The position numbers and the translations under genes were made by a program. A stretch of DNA of 64,000 nucleotides from Ciborinia camelliae (Eukaryota; Ascomycota; Leotiomycetes; Helotiales; Sclerotiniaceae), in assembly GCA_025890175.1 (NCBI GenBank), contig JANPYM010000006.1, forward strand, positions 2,683,365 to 2,747,364. The letters are read 5' to 3'. Under the pieces are notes generated by a model. It was not told the DNA's origin, did not search any database, and saw only the letters and a program-made list of their open reading frames with translations. Numbering within the stretch: the first letter of the stretch is position 1; every line of letters begins with the position of its first letter. Positions 1 to 11,548 of this stretch are shown one piece after another.

Positions 1-834
1 ACCCCCCCCCTCCCTCAAATTCATTATTCAAAACAATTCATCCAAATATACATTATTTCATTTTTCAATAAATCCAATCCTTTTCTTTTCTTCAAAACAA
101 TCTAATCGAAAACATAATATACCCTCTTTTCTTTTAAAGTTTTCCAACAAATCTAACCCTTTCCCCTTTATATCTTTAATATAACAATACTTTCAAAAAT
201 TTTTGAAAACTTAAAACAAAAATAATATCAAAAAATCGATTTATTAATAATTACAATTTAAAAGAAATAATTTATTTTATTTTTTTTTTTAAAATTTATA
301 ATTTTTATTAATATAAATTATACTATTATAAACAAAAAAAGTTATACAATAATATTATAAAAACTAATTTTTTTGATTTTTTTAAAAGTTTTTTTATCCA
401 TTATTTTAAAGTTATTAAAATAGAATTACTTTTTAAATTTTACAATAAACTAAAAATTTGCAAAATATATATAAATAAAAACATTTCGAAAAATAAAGAT
501 AAAATATATATCACTTTTTTTATAGTTTTTTATATAATATATCGATTTTAGATTAATAAAAAAATCGAAAAAATATTATTAAATTAATATATAAAATTTA
601 AATCCTATATATTGTGAAAATATATTAAACGATTTTAAAATTTATTAATTCCTAAAAATCTATTAATTTCAATTCCTAAAGATCTATTAATTTTAATTTT
701 TCAAAATTCATCAATTTTAGATTTTTATATACTAATTTCAAATTTTTATATATAAAAAAATTATATTTTAAATATTTATATATAACAAAAAAATATATTA
801 ATTCTATAAGAAGATAATATTTCAATTCCTTATA

Positions 835-915
835 TACAAGAAAAGTATATTTCAGAAAAGTATATTTCAAAACTACAAGAAAAGCATATTTCAGGGTATA
901 TTTCAAAAGAATACA
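835..915. repeat. Degenerate short tandem repeat (GAAAAGTATATTTCA-like)
   Basis: The text repeats variants of GAAAAGTATATTTCA several times: aagaaaagtatatttcag, aaaagtatatttcaa, gaaaagcatatttcag and gggtatatttcaaaa. It is imperfect and merges into the next repeat cluster. It looks like an older minisatellite decayed inside the AT-rich island. Confidence 0.5.
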
Positions 916-1026
916 TTTCAAAGGAAAGCGATATACTAGTTTTATAAGAAAGTGATCTACCAGCTTCAAACGAATCATTGTCTACAAACGAATCACTTTC
1001 TACGATCAAACCACTTCAGAAGTCTA

Positions 1027-1260
1027 CTACCCTCTGCACTTCGAATCTACGTACGCCTACTATCCCCGACACTTTGATTCTACCTACCCTCTGCACTTCG
1101 AATCTACGTACACCTACTACCCTCTGCACTTCGAATCTACGTACACCTACTACCCTCTGCATTTCGAATCTATACACGCCTACCACCCTCTATACTTCGA
1201 ATCTACATACATCTACCCCCTACACTTCGATTCTATATACACCTACCCCCTACATTAATT
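1027..1260. repeat. 33-bp minisatellite, about 7 units
   Basis: The unit begins CTACCCTCTGCACTTCGAAT and continues CTACGTACACCTA. Three units are nearly identical. One is truncated (about 1060-1083). The last three or four drift progressively, mainly by C to T and G to A (TGCACTTCG to TATACTTCG, ACGTACAC to ATATACAC). Because 33 is a multiple of 3 the array stays open as a frame, but there is no ATG-started gene and I do not call it coding. Confidence 0.8.
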
Positions 1261-2068
1261 CAATTTTATATACGTTTTAGTTTTAAACCTTATTTCGATT
1301 TCAAATTCTACATTATTTATAACAACAATAAAAAAATAAAATAAAATAATAATATATTAAAATATAATAAAAAAACTAATTAATAGAAATATTAATTTAT
1401 ATAATCTTTTTAACCTTTTTAAAAAATTATTAATATCAAATAAATAAATTATGCAAATTATATAAATTATACAGAATTATACTGTACGAATTATACAAAT
1501 TATATAATACTAATCTACGAATTAGTATAGGCTAATACGACATCAAATAGCATATAATTAGGTCATTTTAGCTAAAACCTCTTAATAATATATGGTCAAC
1601 TGAAAGCATATATCTGCATATATGCGTGGTCATCATTCCCCATGGTATATTCCAACAACAACTTAAAAAAAAAAACTAATAATTAATATTATAATATTTT
1701 GTTAGTTTTATAAATATTACAAAATTATTAAAATCAAATAAATCAATAAAAATTTTAACCCAGTTAATACAATAACTAAATCCAAATTATATAATGTATT
1801 AAAAAAATTAATTAAAAACAATATTATTAATATTAAAATTATAAAATAAATTAAATATAATAAATAAAAAAATAATACAATATCGAAAAAAAAATAATAT
1901 AAAAAAATAATATTTTTTTTATAAAACTACAAATAATTATATAATTTTGTATAAAACATATCATATAATTAAACAACATTTTAAATAATTATAAATATTA
2001 AATAAATTACATATTTATAATATATTTGTGTATATACCGTGTACAGCCACAATATGCCGCTTAAAATA

Positions 2069-2356
2069 CCCCCGCGCTACAACGCTAATATACACTAGCG
2101 AATATATATAATTAATCTATAATATAGTTTTTAAAGCTTCAAGCTAAATATATTACATACTATAGTATATTTGTCCTCCATCGCCCATAGTGATTCCAAC
2201 AATACTTTTTTAAAGTATATATCTGTTGGAATCACCATGGGCGATGGAGGATAAATGTACTATAGTATATAGTGTATTTGGCTTGAAGCTTTGAAAACTA
2301 TGCTACAGATCAACTATATATGCCCGCTAGCGCATGCTAGCGCCGTAGCGCGGGGG
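2069..2356. mobile_element. Foldback/MITE-like palindromic element
   Basis: Two 133-bp arms (2069-2201 and 2224-2356) are inverted copies that align without gaps around a 22-bp centre, itself partly palindromic (ATACTTT...AAAGTAT). I count 22 differences between the arms, all transitions; 20 of them put A or T in the left arm where the right arm has G or C. There is no coding capacity. The right side continues as a GC-rich tail to about 2384 ending near GGCACGTGAT. The left counterpart is too diverged to fix the true ends, so no target-site duplication is claimed. Confidence 0.85.
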
Positions 2357-2895
2357 TGCCGCAAGCGTGCCGTAGGCACGTGATTTATCCAACAATATCC
2401 CAATCTATTTATTATTAATACAATAAATAAATCGAAAAAGATTTTGATTTCTAAAACGATATTATTTTTAAATATCCAAAATAATATTGTAATAGTTCAA
2501 AAAGCAAATAAAAATTTAAAGTATCAAAAAAAAAGATTAATTAATAAAATATCAAATAAAAAAATACAAAAATAAAAATAAAAAAAAAAGTTTATTTTTC
2601 CCTTTTTTTTTTAAAACGTTTAAAAAGAAATTTAACAATAACAAATACTATATCTATGGGATATATTAATCTTTGATAATATAATAATAATAATAAATCA
2701 TAAATTAATTACTTAAATTGTTTAAAATAATTAAATTATTTTATTTTTATTATTATTTTAATATTATATACTAATAATAAAAAAAACAAAATTTATATTT
2801 TCAAAATTCGATTTTTAAATAATAAAGTTTATTAATTAATCGGATACTTTGTTCAAATAAAAAAGTCTTATTAACCAATAAAGTGATCTTATTAG

Positions 2896-4712
2896 TTAAT
2901 GGGCCGAATTGACGAACAGAGTGGACCAGATCGCGAAAAGATGGTCATTTTCAACTCCCCAATCTAACCATGAATCGTGGAATTCGAGCCACTGGGCAAC
3001 GGCCTGATCATTGTGAATATTTTCAAGTACAACTGACGCCCATGACCATGTTGGCGCCACAAACCTATCAGGCCTTTTAAGCCTAAAATGATGACTGTCC
3101 CGCCTCCGTATTGAATGCCAAATAACTCCTCGCAAAGAAACAGAGCCATCTATTTTACATGCACTCCACATACCGGCGACATACTGTGGAATCTTTAAGG
3201 TGATAGATTGCCCCGATGATATTAACTTTGAAACTCGATTCAAAGAGTCAAAAGTACGACTCGCAATTCCAGAAATACCTGGAAGTCGATCTTCCTCCTT
3301 CGTTAATCGAAGATCTGCATAGCCCTTCACATGGCCATACCAGTCTTTGAGAATCTTCTCCTTGATCGAAAGAAGTTGATGTTGTGGCAGGTCCATGTTT
3401 GAGTCAATTTGAGCAGGTATCTGCACCTGCTTATATTTGCTACCATATTTTTTTCTTCCGACAGCCTCAGTCGAAATCATGTTACACTCGCATGATATTT
3501 CCTCCATACATTCCCAGATTATCTCAGTCTCGTAAAAGCTTATAGTCCTTCGGGATAAAGCACGTTCCTGGTATACCCATCCTCGTGTGTCGAGCGGGGC
3601 TGTAGGAGATGGGTATCGACTATGCGGCCCAAGTATCCTGGAGCGAAAGTATCCATCATGGGTCCTTATTAAGCTTGATCGTATGAATACAGACCTGCCA
3701 TTCAATTCATGTGCGGGCCCTGATTCTTTAAGAACTTCCTGAAAAATTGGTACGATTTCTTGCCTGTTCTTCTCAGGAGCGGCTGAATGTAGATCCGTAT
3801 TTCGAGGATTGAACAGCCCAGTCTGACTGTCCCAGCCATGAGCAGCGGCAATATTCAAAAGTGAGCCAGCATATATGTCAGCCATCAGTGCTGATTGTTG
3901 TTCCCAATCAGAAAGATCATTCTGTATAATGCACAAGGAATCTATCCATATGTATGCTATTTTCAGTCCATTCGTGAGAAGTATTGCATCCTGAAATGTT
4001 TGAGGTAGGGTGGAGAACTCAATACCATTCACGTGTTCTCTATAGTTGGTTGACATTGTTTTGATGAGCTGAGCTGACCCCCAGCAGTGGCTCAAGCTTG
4101 TATACTCAATCGGACGAATTTGCTCAATTCTTTCCCACTCCACCAGGAAGACTTTGTTTTCCGCAATACATTTGGTTGTATCAAGAAGACGCCGTGGTAG
4201 AGGTAACTCTGACGACGTAGCACATTTCTCTCGATGTTTTGTACGGCATTTTGATAACTGCGGATTTAGGATAGTAAGAGCACTATCCAAATCAAGCTTC
4301 GGAATGATATGTCGTGAAACAAAGAAAGGTTCTGGTATTTTTGCTTGGTTCATATTGGCATCTAGATGTACAATGGTCAGCTTTTAGTACAGATAAGTCT
4401 ACTTGAACACGAAAGATTACCAGGCAGCATATAAATATCGAAGCTATATACACGATCTTTGAAAGTTTGCACCATAATACGTTTGTGTAAAGGAGAAAAG
4501 CGCGCCACTTTCGCGGTCTCATTCTTTTTGTTAAGGTACTGGAGCACACCATCGCGAACGATTTGGCATCGTCCACACAAAATAGTATTCGCTGCGGATA
4601 GAGGCAACTCCACTATCCTACGATTGCTATTTGTAAAATCCTCTGCCGAAGATTTATAGTCTGGCGTTTCTCCTGGCTCCCCGATACAGATTTTGCATGC
4701 AGAGCAGGACAT
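2896..4712 (-). CDS. HET-domain (heterokaryon incompatibility) protein
   Basis: Two exons, 4421-4712 and 2896-4361, are joined over a 59-nt intron (donor GTAATC, branch-like GCTGAC, acceptor CTAG). The phase is correct and gives about 585 residues. The N-terminus carries CxxC pairs (CSACKIC, CGRC). The HET domain starts near residue 184 with YTSLSHCWG and continues through LPQTFQDAI, YIWIDSLCIIQ, and DWEQQSALMADIYAGS. A tail with RGWVYQERALSRR and PTWSWASV follows, as usual in this family. HET proteins trigger cell death on contact with incompatible partners; many members have no known partner. No internal stop is seen, so the gene looks intact although it sits on the edge of the AT-rich island. 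It resembles the broken HET gene at 35.7 kb in layout but is clearly divergent from it. Confidence 0.9.
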
Positions 4713-5078
4713 AGTAATTCGGGTAAAACAATATCTGCTTATTATTCTTATCGGGAGAAAGGTTTCGATACAATCTTCTGGTATCGTATAATGACGAACT
4801 GCGTCAAGACTCGAGGTGTGAAGTGTTCAGATCTGGAGACTTGAAGGTTGTGAAGATGCTGAGGTAGAAGATACGGGAGCAGAAAATAATGAAGATGTGA
4901 GAACATAGCCTTCTGCATCACCAGAGGTGCAATGGATGACCACGTTGTGGAGGAAGGAATGATTGGTAAACTATTACATAATCAATTTCTTCACTTACTT
5001 AGTATAAAACATCTATTTTAGCTAGTAAGAATAAAATCATTCCTTTCCCACTCAATACAATGGTGTCATACCTTCGGC
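4713..5078. other. Short intergenic region upstream of the HET gene
   Basis: This 366-bp stretch holds the presumed promoter of the minus-strand HET gene. No other gene or clear motif is visible. Its right border is the TA target site of the adjacent MITE. Confidence 0.6.
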
Positions 5079-5080
5079 TA

Positions 5081-5852
5081 TACAGTCAATTTCAATCAAA
5101 CCCAACAAATTTTTTAGAAAAAAATAAATATTGAAAAAATAAAACTTTTTTTATATCAAAATATGCACATTTTCAAGCTGAATCTAATGATATAAAAATA
5201 AATAAAAAGTTTTTTTGAAAAGGATTTTAAAAACTCTAAAAACAAAAACTTAAAATCTGAACTGTCGTCACGTGACGATCACGTGATCGTCCGATCTCTT
5301 ATATAAGCTATATCAGATCGACGACGCCACTTACGTATAATCTAATTAAATTATTCGATTCGTTTAACTTTCCTCTATCGTTTTATACTATTTAAACTTC
5401 AAAAAGTTAAAAACTTAATAATAATCACATGACTATTTATTTTTAAGCCCGAAGCGATCGGACTCAAAGCTCCGTATCACATGATTTCCTTTTTTTTTTT
5501 TTCTTTTTTTTTTTTTTTAAATTATTAAAAGAAATTTAATTTTTTTAATATAGAATATACAGATTTTAAAGCTAATTCTAATACTATAAAAAAATTTATA
5601 AACTTTTTATAAAACGAATTTTAAAATCAAAAAATCAAAAAATCAAAAAATCAAAATCCGAACTGTCGTCACGTGACATCCCCGGGTTTCTTATATATTA
5701 AATATTAAATCAACTCTATATCGAATTTCAATTATTATTATATATTTGAACTCTTCTAATTAATCTATATATTTTGATATAAAAAAGGTTTCATTTTTTT
5801 AATATTTCAATTTTTCTAAAAAATTTGTTGGGTTTGATTGAAATTGACTGTA
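5081..5852. mobile_element. Tc1/mariner-type MITE with 42-bp exact terminal inverted repeats
   Basis: The left end starts TACAGTCAATTTCAATCAAA and the right end is its exact reverse complement for 42 bp. A weaker match continues to about 90 bp (…TTTTTTATATCAAAATAT). A TA dinucleotide lies outside both ends (5079-5080 and 5853-5854), the expected Tc1/mariner target-site duplication. The 772-bp interior has no transposase frame, so the element is non-autonomous. It contains a direct repeat of about 120 bp (5158-5277 and 5551-5679), each copy ending in GAACTGTCGTCACGTGAC. This suggests a nested or internally duplicated structure. Confidence 0.85.
5158..5679. repeat. Internal direct repeat of the MITE (two ~120-bp copies)
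   Basis: Copy 1 (about 5158-5277) and copy 2 (about 5551-5679) share the same order of blocks: AATATGCACATTTT versus AATATACAGATTTT, AAGCTGAATCTAATGATATA versus AAGCTAATTCTAATACTATA, and the ending GAACTGTCGTCACGTGAC. Copy 2 also has a short run of repeated ATCAAAAA. The differences are scattered substitutions and short indels. Confidence 0.65.
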
Positions 5853-5854
5853 TA

Positions 5855-6549
5855 CAGTAAGCGATCAACTCATACTTCTGGGTGTCAGCTGACGGATTAG
5901 TGTAAATTTAAATGAATATCTTTCTTTCGGGTACGAGGTTACATCTCATATTCAACATCTTCAATCCACCCATCTAAAGCAATGCTGGCCAAATATCCCC
6001 GAGAGTATGACATGGGAAGATCAATTCCCTAAATCTGCTTATCCTGTTACTAGGATAACTTGATTTGGATAACTCTGAATGTAACAAGTTCTGCATAACG
6101 AGTCCTCAACTCAATGATACATAATCTTATTCCATTGCGCAAATCTTCTCTCGGTTCTTCATAACGTCTCTATCAAAGTACAAAGTTCAAGCTAATCCTA
6201 TATATAACCTATTGCCCTCGACAAATGACATTGTATTACGTCAGGATGCTTGTCATTATGATGCTTAAGCGATATATGCGATAATTTCCAAGTTCCAAAT
6301 TTATTTACTAGGTTATCTGAGATAGAGTGAAGATGAAAGTACTGGTAGGGGATCAAGTGATGGGAAAGAAGGTTAGGATATCTATCACTCATCATCCGTC
6401 AATAAATCAAATAAAATGATATTTGAACTGGTATGCCTACTTTCAAACTTTCCAACCTTCCAACCTTCCAACCTTCTCCCTAAAATTTCCAATTAACCTA
6501 ACCTACTTACACCATTTCCTCTCTCTATCTCTATTTCATGCTCTCTCCC
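5855..6549. other. Intergenic, no gene seen
   Basis: The region lies downstream of the carboxypeptidase gene. It contains a (CCAACCTT)n-like microsatellite near 6449-6477. No reading frame with protein-like character is present. Confidence 0.6.
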
Positions 6550-8148
6550 TTACGTAGAAAAAATCGGCTTCTTGCTCATCGTCTGCTTAAACGCCTGCAA
6601 CGCCAAAGCAGGCGTATAATAAGGAACCTCATGACCAGCCCCAAAGACTCTCAACCAGCTCAAGTTCCCCGCAGTTTTAAAGGTGCCCCCCGCAACGCCA
6701 TTGACGTTGTAGTTTGCAACGGCTGCAGCGTTGAACGCGGTCGAGTTCCCGTAGGTGATGGCATCGGCGGTGACGAGACCGCCGAACCAGTTGCAGATCC
6801 AGTCGGCGTCACCGGCCCAGATGAGGACTTGGATGCCGGATTGAACGACGGTGGAGAGGGTGGGGAGGAATGATCGGGCACCTGGTTTTTTTACGCGTTG
6901 GTTAGATGGTTAGATGGTTAGGTGAGGGAGAGGGTGGATAGAGGGTGCACTAACCATCTCCTGTCGCGGCAAACTTTTCATAAGGTGCATCTGGACATTC
7001 TTGATATGTAGATTTCGCACCAATAGCACTTACCACCGCCGCGTTCTTCAAATATGAAACATAAGTAGTGGGTGGATATGGATCGTTCGATGGCTCTCGA
7101 ATATCATAGACATCGAAGTTTGCATTGGCAAGCGGCCCTTCAATATCATCATAACAGACATTATCCGCATTTACACAAGCCGAGTTCGATCCAGTGGTCG
7201 ATGTACATTTTTGTAGAAGAGGAAGACATGACTTGGTATATGTGTTGAGGTAGGTTGTGTGTTGCGAGGCTGTGATGAGTGATTTGTATGTGTTGTTGTA
7301 CGAGAAGTCAACATATGCCTTGTAGGAGATGATGGGATCAAACCATCCGTTATTGACACCTAAAGCAACGAGATCGATAGTTTGACCAGAAACGGTACCG
7401 GCAGCAATTTTGGCATTTTGTTGTTGGAAATAGTACGCGAATTCGGGCCCATAGTGACCGCCGTAGGATTCTGTGAAGATGCCAAAATCGCGGTTTTCGT
7501 AGGCGGGGAATGAGGCATAGAAGGCTTGGAGAAGATTCCAAACGTATGGAGCGGCGGTAACAGTGGAAGTCACAGAGTCAGTACCATATGAGAATCCCAC
7601 TCCGATCGGTTGATCAATGTAGATCATGTTTGCAAATTCGTTGAAGCTGTATGGATTGAGAGAGGGTGTTGAAGCTCCGTTATAAAATTGACATGGGCCA
7701 TTCTCTTGGAACAAACCAATCATAGAAGAGCATCCAGGACCTGTCTCTCGTTAGCATGTGTAGCCCATAGAAATAATAATATCTATACCTCCATTGAACC
7801 ATGTTGCTAATGGTGCAGTAGTAGGACTGTTTCGGCTTTCGAAAAACCAGAACCACATGTTCATACCCTATTTGATGTTAAAATGTAACTATTACACTAG
7901 AAATAAGTCAAACTCACGGTTCCAACTGTCAAATATCCAGAATACTGGTTCACACCAGGTGTAGTCTCGCAAATGCCCGAATTTGTGACAAATGCAATAG
8001 TGGAATCGGTGGCAGCATGATAGAACACTGTATGATTGACTCCGTCACGAAGCTCAAACGTTCGCTTGTCCTTTTTCACTTCGTCAGTAGGGGCGGCTAG
8101 GATAGCCGGAAGGAGGCAAGCAATCAAAGAAAGCGAAGGGAAACGCAT
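6550..8148 (-). CDS. Secreted serine carboxypeptidase, peptidase family S10
   Basis: Four exons (7918-8148, 7789-7867, 6955-7740, 6550-6881) with introns of 50, 48 and 73 nt give about 475 residues, a normal S10 length. Residues 1-19 form a signal peptide ([20 protein letters not shown]). Family landmarks in order are [26 protein letters not shown] (oxyanion region), [12 protein letters not shown], catalytic Ser near 195 in [10 protein letters not shown], catalytic Asp near 390 in [11 protein letters not shown], and catalytic His near 449 in GAGHEVPYY. All three catalytic residues are present. These enzymes release C-terminal amino acids from peptides in acidic surroundings; this one is most like the fungal carboxypeptidase S1 group, probably secreted for nutrient peptide breakdown. 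The neighbouring sugar transporter, on the same strand, does not imply an operon. Confidence 0.95.
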
Positions 8149-9813
8149 CGTGATTTATGTGAAGAATGAACTTGGGGATTGTTGAACGACTACAGTTCTC
8201 ATTCTGGCGATTGATATAGAACTTATATTCACTTCCCTCCCCCCGCCCCCGCTTCCCCTCAACCCCAAACGCCCAACGCTACTACGCGTTTTTACCCGGG
8301 GATAATTTAAATATGCATTCGGAGAATACTAGTCCGAATGGAGTAGGTCTTGGACGTCAGGTACGAAGGAAAAAGCCTCAAAATCTTAAGAACCCCACAA
8401 GAATCCCATATAAAATTGACGGGCTTCGGATGATGATGGAAACTAATCCCACATCCTCCAATTGCCGTTGATAAGAACAACGCATCTACCCCACGGTTCA
8501 CGTCACACACGTTGCCAAGTCCCGAAGCTAGGCAGGAGGTCTACCGGATATATGCATAACATGTAACCTTAAAGTGATTATTGGAATCTCTAAAATTGCC
8601 CAATGTGGAAGTTGATAAAGAGCTTGGCAACGAGTGATAAGATTTCGTGGTAAAGATCTTTCTTCAGAGAGGGCGTAGATATCGACATGCCTTTTTGAGG
8701 AATTTTGTTGATTGTGGTGGCGCGAAATATGACCTGTCAGATATGGTGATGATGGCACGGCAGAGGAAGATAGAGATCGATATCAAATGAAGCAGGGCAT
8801 GTGGTAGAACATTGATCGTGAGAGTAGCAAACGCTACAGGAGATTAAGGAGATTAAGGAGCTTTGAAGATGTGACAGTCGGAAGTATGTTAAAAGAACAT
8901 TGGCTAGATAAATTTCTATTCATTATACCATCACGAGATGTATGGCGAGCTCTTAACGTTGGGTGATTGATTTGTTTGAATGAATGAGGTTGAGAATAAC
9001 CTTATTTGAGGTTCTCCCCACCACAAACTTTAGCCGAGCCGCCTAGGCTCTCAGCCATCCCCGATCCGCCCGGCTTGGAAAGAAAGTGGTGGCTTTCATC
9101 GGCAAAATGTGTTTGCAATCTTTGCCCTTGGCAATCTAACAACACAAAAAAGAATGGTTTCGAAGTCAAGCTTTGAAATTTTTGATGGATGTCAATACCA
9201 CTTCTTATATTGGTTGATGCTTTCTCTTTTCGAGTTCTGTATTATACTCCTGAGCACCATTTGAATAGTTAGTGTGACGATGAGGTATTCTAAATACCCT
9301 TTGGGTCTCCACCTACTGGTAGATTATGACAGTTCACTTCCACACGAGATTTCTGCTGCCGGTGAGTGTCATGATGAGTTGTCGGTCCTCACTTGAGCTG
9401 AGTAGAGATCAAAGTATCTTACATCCAACCAAAATTTTATCGCAAGCAAGAGGAATATCACGACGAAATATGATGTTAACGTAACCCTATTGAATCCAAC
9501 AGCATGTATCATTTTCAATCTATTCTACATCCTTAGCCATCTTTCTACCCATCTATCAATAAATAAATCCAAGATCTATCCATCCTCCTCTTCATCAAAT
9601 CCATAACCTCCAACCCAGGATGAGAGCCATCATTATTATCCTATCCCATGGATCCCATCCATATACCCAAATGAAAAGAACGCCACCAGGGTATAATACC
9701 ATGAATGTCTCCAGCATCCATAAATCATGATATCCAGATCCCAACCACGTCCATTATCACCAATCCTATCCTATTTCTCCCATGAAAAAAAGTCGAAAGG
9801 AAAGATTCCTCAA
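8149..9813. other. Intergenic between carboxypeptidase and sugar transporter
   Basis: The 8149-8300 part is the likely promoter of the minus-strand carboxypeptidase and carries a C-rich run near 8235. The rest shows no convincing gene. Small open frames at 8307-8510 and 8528-8758 lack recognisable motifs and are probably chance. Confidence 0.6.
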
Positions 9814-11548
9814 TCAATCATTTCTGAATCCCGCATTGCCACGGTGATGTACAGTCTGATTTTCTCTTCCCTCCGTCTCCGGCTTCTCCCCTCTTCCAGC
9901 ATCACTCGTACTTCTGCTCTCGACATCTGTCGTTTCAAAGCCGTAGTGTCTGGCCATTTGCTCGACTTCAACTGGGGTCAAGAATGGCAATTCTTTAGAA
10001 GCCTTGACATATGACATGTTCTCGGAGAATCCCTTTGCGAAAATGATATCGATTTCCTCGAGAGATCTGCGCTTGGTTTCGGGATAGAAGAAGTAAATGA
10101 CGGGGATAAAACATGCGTTGACAGCGGCGAAGAAAAGATATGTGCCCCACTTGATATTGGATATCATAACGGGGGTAACCATGACAATGGTGAAGTTGAA
10201 AAGCCAGTTGGTGCAAGTCGACACGGCGTTAGCTCTGGCGCGAGTGCGGATAGGGTTGATTTCAGCTGGGTATAACCATGGTAGTGGCAACCAGGTGGCG
10301 CCGAAGAAGGCAATATAGGTAAAGAGACCGACACCTGCACCCTTTGCAGATGGCCCTTGACCATTTTGTGGGATAAGACAGGCAAACACTAGCACCATGG
10401 AAAGGCATTGTCCAATAGTTCCAATGATAAAGAGCTTGCGACGGCCGGCCTTCTCAATGATGAACCAAGAAACGGTAGCAAAGATAGAGTAAACAATCAT
10501 ATTGATACCTCCAAGAAGAAGAGACATATTTTTTGTGACTCCAAGGGAGGATTCAAAAAGAATCGGGAAATAGTAAATAACTGCGTTACATCCACCAAGT
10601 TGTTGGAACAATTGAGAAGATGAACCAAGAAGCATACGACGGAAATGTTGGGTCTTGCCTCCAGTGAAAAGAGCCGAGAAAGGAGTCTTAGTAGCGGCTC
10701 CGGATGCCATGATACTATCCATAATGATGGTCTTCTCCAATTGAACTTGTGGATCATGATTCTCGAGGCCAGCAAGAGCGGCAATGACATCGAGTCCTTC
10801 ATCGTGACGCTCTTTAGCTAAGAGCCATCTTGGAGACTCTGGAAGGAAGTAAGTTCCAATAATGAGAATGACACCAAAGATAACCTGGAAAGCGATGGGG
10901 AAACGCCAGGTAAGGTCATCAGGACCATAAGAAGCGCCGTAGTCTATCCAATATGCAATCATGGTACCGAAGGCGATGACTCCTCCTTCGATACAGATGA
11001 GTAGACCGCGATTAGTAGAGCGACTACATTCTGCTTGATAGGTGGGAATAGTGGAAGTGTTGATTCCATTTCCAACACCCGTGATTGTTCGACCAATAAT
11101 GAATTGAATCGTTGCATTGGAGCCTTTGACAGCAGAGCATTGAATGACAACTCCAAAAATCATAATGATTCCACCAAGCATCATCTGTGAAATTTTGGTT
11201 AGAATTTCTTATCTTATCGTGAGAATCTGGGGATGTGGGGGAGGGAAGTTGGGGTAAACCTACAGCCATCCTTCGACCAGTCATGTCGCCAAACCACAGA
11301 ATAAATATGGCACCAAGTAAACATCCAATCTCGTATATCGCTGTTACGAAACCTTGGTAAACACTATTATCTTTGGTTTCTGGAAAGTAGTTGTTGAAAG
11401 GGTCAGCGGCGATAATGCCGGACATAACACCTTGATCATATCCAAATAGCAAGAATCCAGTTGTGGCAATCGTCGAGACCAGAAGTCCCAACTTTCGACC
11501 GTGGAGACCAGCAAAGGTCTTCTGCGTCGGTGATACCGAAGAAACCAT
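9814..11548 (-). CDS. MFS sugar transporter (sugar porter family)
   Basis: Two exons (11264-11548 and 9814-11184) are joined over a 79-nt intron (donor GTAGGT, acceptor CACAG), restoring GRRMA-MMLGG in frame. The product has about 551 residues. Sugar-porter signatures are all visible: FGYDQGVMSG in the first membrane segment, GDMTGRR in the first cytoplasmic loop, GRTITGVGNGINTSTIPTYQAE, PESPRWLL before the central loop, QQLGGCNAVIYYFP, and PETKRRSLEEID after the last membrane segment. Twelve hydrophobic segments can be counted roughly. It should act in the plasma membrane, importing a hexose, polyol or disaccharide by proton symport. The FGYDQGVMSG form is common in STL1-like and related fungal porters, but the substrate cannot be read from sequence. 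Confidence 0.93.

Larger units (their letters stand above)
1..2880. other. AT-rich gene-free island, RIP-like
   Basis: Nearly the whole stretch is A/T homopolymer-like text with no protein-like reading frame. The exceptions are short GC-containing islands at about 950-1260 (minisatellite), 1590-1650 and 2040-2385 (foldback element). The composition changes abruptly at the HET gene near 2896. AT-rich blocks of decayed repeats are the usual product of repeat-induced point mutation in ascomycetes. The transition-only divergence of the foldback arms inside the island supports that origin. No transposase or reverse-transcriptase frame can be read. Confidence 0.8.

Noticed and set aside
676..978. 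Minus-strand frame of Lys/Tyr/Leu-rich text
   Set aside because: The composition is just that of AT-rich DNA with repeats; no gene is indicated.
978..1280. Open frame of 100 codons across the 33-bp minisatellite
   Set aside because: It is open only because the period is a multiple of 3. It starts without ATG (TTG), has no family, and lies in decayed repeat DNA.
4154..4387. Plus-strand frame overlapping the HET gene
   Set aside because: It is a shadow of the minus-strand HET exon; no motif.
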